In this document: piece by piece, positions 61,513 to 64,000 of the stretch
Numbering within the stretch: position 1 is the first letter of the stretch
How the letters are laid out: the number at the start of each line of letters is the position of its first letter
NCBI RefSeq assembly: GCF_026240945.1
Contig: NZ_JAPFPY010000001.1
Coordinates: 472,310 to 536,309, forward strand
Reading direction: 5' to 3'
Length of the DNA stretch: 64,000 bases
Source of the DNA: Mycolicibacterium sp. J2
Lineage (GTDB): Bacteria; Actinomycetota; Actinomycetes; Mycobacteriales; Mycobacteriaceae
Translations under genes and position numbers: made by a program
Notes under the pieces: generated by a model
What the model was told of the DNA's origin: nothing
What the model saw: only the letters and a program-made list of their open reading frames with translations
Databases searched by the model: none

Positions 61513-62545
61513 CTAGAGCTTGAATCGGCCGGCGAAGCCGCGCAACGGAAGGTCGGCACTGGTGATGATGCCGGGCCGGGCGGCGACTACGGACTTGATG
61601 GCGTTGAGTGCCGGCATTCCGGTGACCGTCATACCGATGGAGGCGAAGTTCTCCGGGTTGGACAAGTCGACGCCGGGTTTGGGGAAGATCATGTGCTTGT
61701 TGTAGATGTTGGGGTCGCCCTTGATCTGAGTGATGTAGCAGCCCTTGATATCCCAGCTGGGATCGGTGTGCGGGGTCATCTGCCATTCCAGGTGGGTCTC
61801 GACCCGCGGCACGCCGTCGACCGTGCCGACGTACTTGATGTAATTGCCACCGAGGGAACCTTTGGGCAGCTGATACCAGCCCAGGTCGACATCCTTGGTG
61901 CACGCGCCCAACTCGTATTCGAATTTCACCTCATCGAGCTCGAGCCCGAAACAGTCGGCCATCATGTACACCGAGTCGGCGAACACCTCGGTGTACTTAC
62001 GCAGCTTGTCCGGGATCGAGGGATCGTCGACCGGTTGCCCATAACCGACCTCGATCCAGGTGTCCTTCGAGTGATGGCACGACACGTCGACGGACTCGAT
62101 CGTGGTGACGTTCTCGATCTCGGCGACATCGGCCGAGCACACCACGCCGAGAATCTGGTTGAGACCAGGGTTCATGCCGGTGCCATAGAACGTCGAACCA
62201 CCCTTATCGCAAGCCTCCTGGAGAAGCTGCGTGACGGGTTTGCCGGAACGGTGCGGGTGATTGGTGTCGCGGTGGAACCCGGTGATCCAGTCGGCGGTGG
62301 TGACAATGTTGATCCCGGCCTCAAGGACTTTGACGTACAGATCCTCGTCGGGAAACACACCGTGGAAGGTCAGCACGTCGGGCTTGGCGGCGATGATCTC
62401 TTCGACGGTGCCGGTGGCGACCACCCCGTTGGGTGCGATCCCGGCCAGCTCGCCGGCGTCCTTACCGATCTTTTCCGGCGAATAACAATGCACACCGATG
62501 AGTTCGAGATCGGGTTGGTCGGCAATGCGTTTGATCATCTCGGAG
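61513..62545 (-). pseudogene. DapB-like NAD(P)H dehydrogenase truncated by IS
   Basis: Remaining coding sequence, from an ATG at 62538, gives 341 residues of the NAD(P)H-dependent amine dehydrogenase family (dihydrodipicolinate reductase-like): DLELIGVHCYSPEKIGKDAGELAG, GVFPDEDLYVKVLEAGINIVTTADWITG, GTGMNPGLNQ. Intact relatives begin about 17-20 residues earlier with a Gly-rich NAD(P) loop ending in a segment like G-x-x-G-S-E-M. Here the S-E-M part touches the left end of the IS256 element at 62546, so the cofactor loop has been removed. The protein is probably inactive even if translated. Confidence 0.82.
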
Positions 62546-62582
62546 GAGGTTGTCCCGGGTCTCGTAGAAATTGAGGTGGCGG
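62546..62582 (+). repeat. Left terminal inverted repeat of IS256 element
   Basis: Begins GAGGTTGTCCCG and ends GGTGGCGG. The first 12 bases are identical to the right end read in reverse, and the remainder matches with several mismatches and a one-base gap. Confidence 0.88.
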
Positions 62583-62654
62583 TCCCCCGCTCGTGACCTG
62601 CCGTGTGGTAGGTGTCGGGCGTTCCGCCAAGAACACCAGGAGAAGGGGACCGTC

Positions 62655-63953
62655 ATGAAGAAGAGTAGCCAGAACCGGGCCGGGGACGCGAGCATGGTCG
62701 CGATTCCCGAGCAGGTGAGCGTGGCGATGGCCGAGATCGCCGGAAACATGTCCGAGGGCCTGCTGGCGCTGGCTGTCGGTGCGGGCCTGCAGGTCATGCA
62801 GACCCTGATGGAGGCCGACGTGACCGCGGCTGCCGGGCCGAAGGGCCGCCACAACCCAGACCGGGCCGCGGTGCGCCACGGCCGCGAACGAGGGTCAGTG
62901 ACTCTGGGTGGGCGCCGGGTGCCGGTGAGCCGCCCGCGGGTGCGCGCCACCGACGGCTCCGGGGAGTTGCCGGTCGCCTCCTATGAGCTGTTTTCCTCCA
63001 CCGAGATCCTGGGCAAGATGGCCATGGAAAAGATGCTGGCCGGGTTGTCCACCCGGCGCTACCCGGTGGGCCTGGAGCCCGTCGGTCAGCAGGTCGATGA
63101 AACGGCCTCGGCGACCAGCAAGTCTGCGGTGTCGCGGCGGTTCGTGGCGATGACCCAGACCGCCCTGGGTGAACTGCTGGCCAAGGACCTGTCCGGGCTG
63201 GACGTGGTGGCGTTACTGATCGACGGGGTGCACTTCGCCGAGACCTGCTGCGTGGTGGCGATGGGTATCGGCATCGACGGCACCAAGCACCCATTGGCGC
63301 TGGTGGAAGGCTCCACCGAAAACGCCACGCTGGTCACCGAGTTGCTGGTCGGGCTGCGCGAGCGCGGCCTGGATGTGACCCGCCCGATGCTGGTGGGTAT
63401 CGACGGGTCCAAAGCGCTGCGCAGGGCGGTGCTCGATGTGTTGGAGCGCCCGGTGATTCAACGCTGCCAAATCCACAAGGTCAGAAATGTCAAAGATCAT
63501 CTGCCGCAACGACTTCGGTCAATTGTAGGCCGTAAGATGACCGATGCCTACCACGCCGAGTCGGCGTTGGAGGCCCAGGCCGCACTGCTCGCGCTGGCCA
63601 CCGAGCTCGACCGCACCCACCCAGGGGCCGCGGCCAGCCTGCGCGAAGGCCTCGATGAGACACTCACGGTGCTGCGCCTGGGTGTACCACCCACCCTGGC
63701 GCGCACTCTGCGTTCGACCAACACCATCGAGTCGATGATCTCGGTGTGTCGTGAGCACGCCGGAAACGTCAAACACTGGCGCGACGCCAAGATGGCGCTG
63801 CGCTGGTGCGCCGCCGGCATGGTTGAGGCCGGCAAGCAGTTCCGCCGCGTCAACGGTCACCTGCACCTCGCGGCACTGCGCGCCGCTCTTGAGCGTGAGT
63901 TCGCCCAATCTGTCGGACCCGTCGTGCACAATGATCAGGTGAGCGCAGCCTGA
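62655..63953 (+). CDS. IS256-family transposase
   Basis: 432 residues, full length for the family. Catalytic DDE triad: Asp190 in LLIDGVHF, Asp250 in VGIDGSKA and Glu359 in STNTIESM. The C/D(2)H signature is at Cys271-His274 (RCQIHKVRN). ATG with AAGGGGA upstream. The frame is intact, so the element may be active. It resembles mycobacterial IS256 elements such as IS1554-type in size, by memory. Confidence 0.93.
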   Translation: MKKSSQNRAGDASMVAIPEQVSVAMAEIAGNMSEGLLALAVGAGLQVMQTLMEADVTAAAGPKGRHNPDRAAVRHGRERGSVTLGGRRVPVSRPRVRATDGSGELPVASYELFSSTEILGKMAMEKMLAGLSTRRYPVGLEPVGQQVDETASATSKSAVSRRFVAMTQTALGELLAKDLSGLDVVALLIDGVHFAETCCVVAMGIGIDGTKHPLALVEGSTENATLVTELLVGLRERGLDVTRPMLVGIDGSKALRRAVLDVLERPVIQRCQIHKVRNVKDHLPQRLRSIVGRKMTDAYHAESALEAQAALLALATELDRTHPGAAASLREGLDETLTVLRLGVPPTLARTLRSTNTIESMISVCREHAGNVKHWRDAKMALRWCAAGMVEAGKQFRRVNGHLHLAALRAALEREFAQSVGPVVHNDQVSAA

Positions 63954-63964
63954 TGCTCACCGGG

Positions 63965-64000
63965 CCGCCACCGAAGTTCCACGGAACTCGGGACAACCTC
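63965..64000 (-). repeat. Right terminal inverted repeat of IS256 element
   Basis: Ends GGACAACCTC at the final base. Its reverse complement aligns with the left end, sharing the first 12 bases and the inner GGTGGCGG block. Confidence 0.88.

Larger units (their letters stand above)
62546..64000 (+). mobile_element. IS256-family insertion sequence
   Basis: 1455 bp bounded by terminal inverted repeats (left 62546-62582, right 63965-64000) and carrying one transposase gene. The right end is exactly the last base of the window. IS256 elements usually make 8-9-bp target duplications. The bases to the left are TCTCGGAG, but the right flank is outside the window and cannot be compared. Confidence 0.9.

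Noticed and set aside
1..64000. CRISPR arrays, prophage, tRNA or rRNA genes
   Set aside because: No spaced direct repeats, phage structural genes or RNA gene signatures were seen on reading; the holin-family gene sits in a stress-type operon, not a phage. A tRNAscan/Rfam run would be decisive.

Overview
The window is a high-GC chromosomal segment from a Mycobacterium/Mycolicibacterium-type actinobacterium. I infer this from an mmpS-mmpL pair with secreted DUF732/DUF5078-type partners, a TIGR00027-type methyltransferase, an F420-dependent oxidoreductase relic, a Tat-exported Rv2525c-like protein, a TopoN/TopoM-type topoisomerase, and many SigF-like promoters (GTTT-N15..17-GGGTA). I saw no rRNA, tRNA or CRISPR array.

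Bases 1-15.6 kb form a stress-type island. Genes: SDR, PLP decarboxylase, M42 peptidase, heme-oxygenase-like iron redox enzyme, zinc metallopeptidase, CsbD protein, glycogen debranching enzyme GlgX, two STAS proteins, an RsbW-like anti-sigma kinase, a three-gene phosphorelay/PP2C operon, and a holin-like/DUF3618/DUF4235 envelope operon. At least five good SigF-type promoters and several weaker ones lie among these genes. Three of them sit so close to a start codon that the mRNAs should be leaderless. Two very small cysteine-rich proteins (30 and 50 residues) were found by hand.

Bases 15.7-25.8 kb look like a glycoconjugate locus of unknown product. It has a polytopic membrane protein, a tightly overlapping minus-strand operon (GT2, DUF2064 transferase, methyltransferase, membrane molybdopterin oxidoreductase, small membrane protein), a divergent two-component system, a nucleotide-sugar epimerase, a HAD phosphatase and a GT4 glycosyltransferase. 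Then follow an AI-2E family exporter (25.9 kb), an NDH-2-like oxidoreductase, and a LysR regulator divergent from an EamA exporter.

At 30.5 kb a class I DAHP synthase is preceded by what looks like a complete attenuator: promoter, leaderless leader peptide with adjacent Tyr-Trp-Arg-Phe codons, 12-bp stem and a terminator hairpin. Next come flavin reductase, an ECF-like sigma factor translationally coupled to an Ogt-type DNA repair protein, and TopoN/TopoM (35.6-39.8 kb), whose quinolone-contact residues are replaced. Further on are a CitE-like lyase, the Rv2525c-like protein, TetR and LysE, then a likely glutarate degradation set (GcdH, aldehyde dehydrogenase, CoA-transferase) with a PucR regulator, and a diguanylate cyclase.

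The last 12 kb hold a TetR-controlled mmpS-mmpL operon with a clear palindromic operator, an amide-use locus (AmiC-like, AmiE, AmiB-like) opposite a MarR regulator, and a 1455-bp IS256-family element ending exactly at the window edge. The element has cut off the N-terminus of a DapB-like dehydrogenase. The F420 enzyme at 51.0-52.0 kb is frameshifted.
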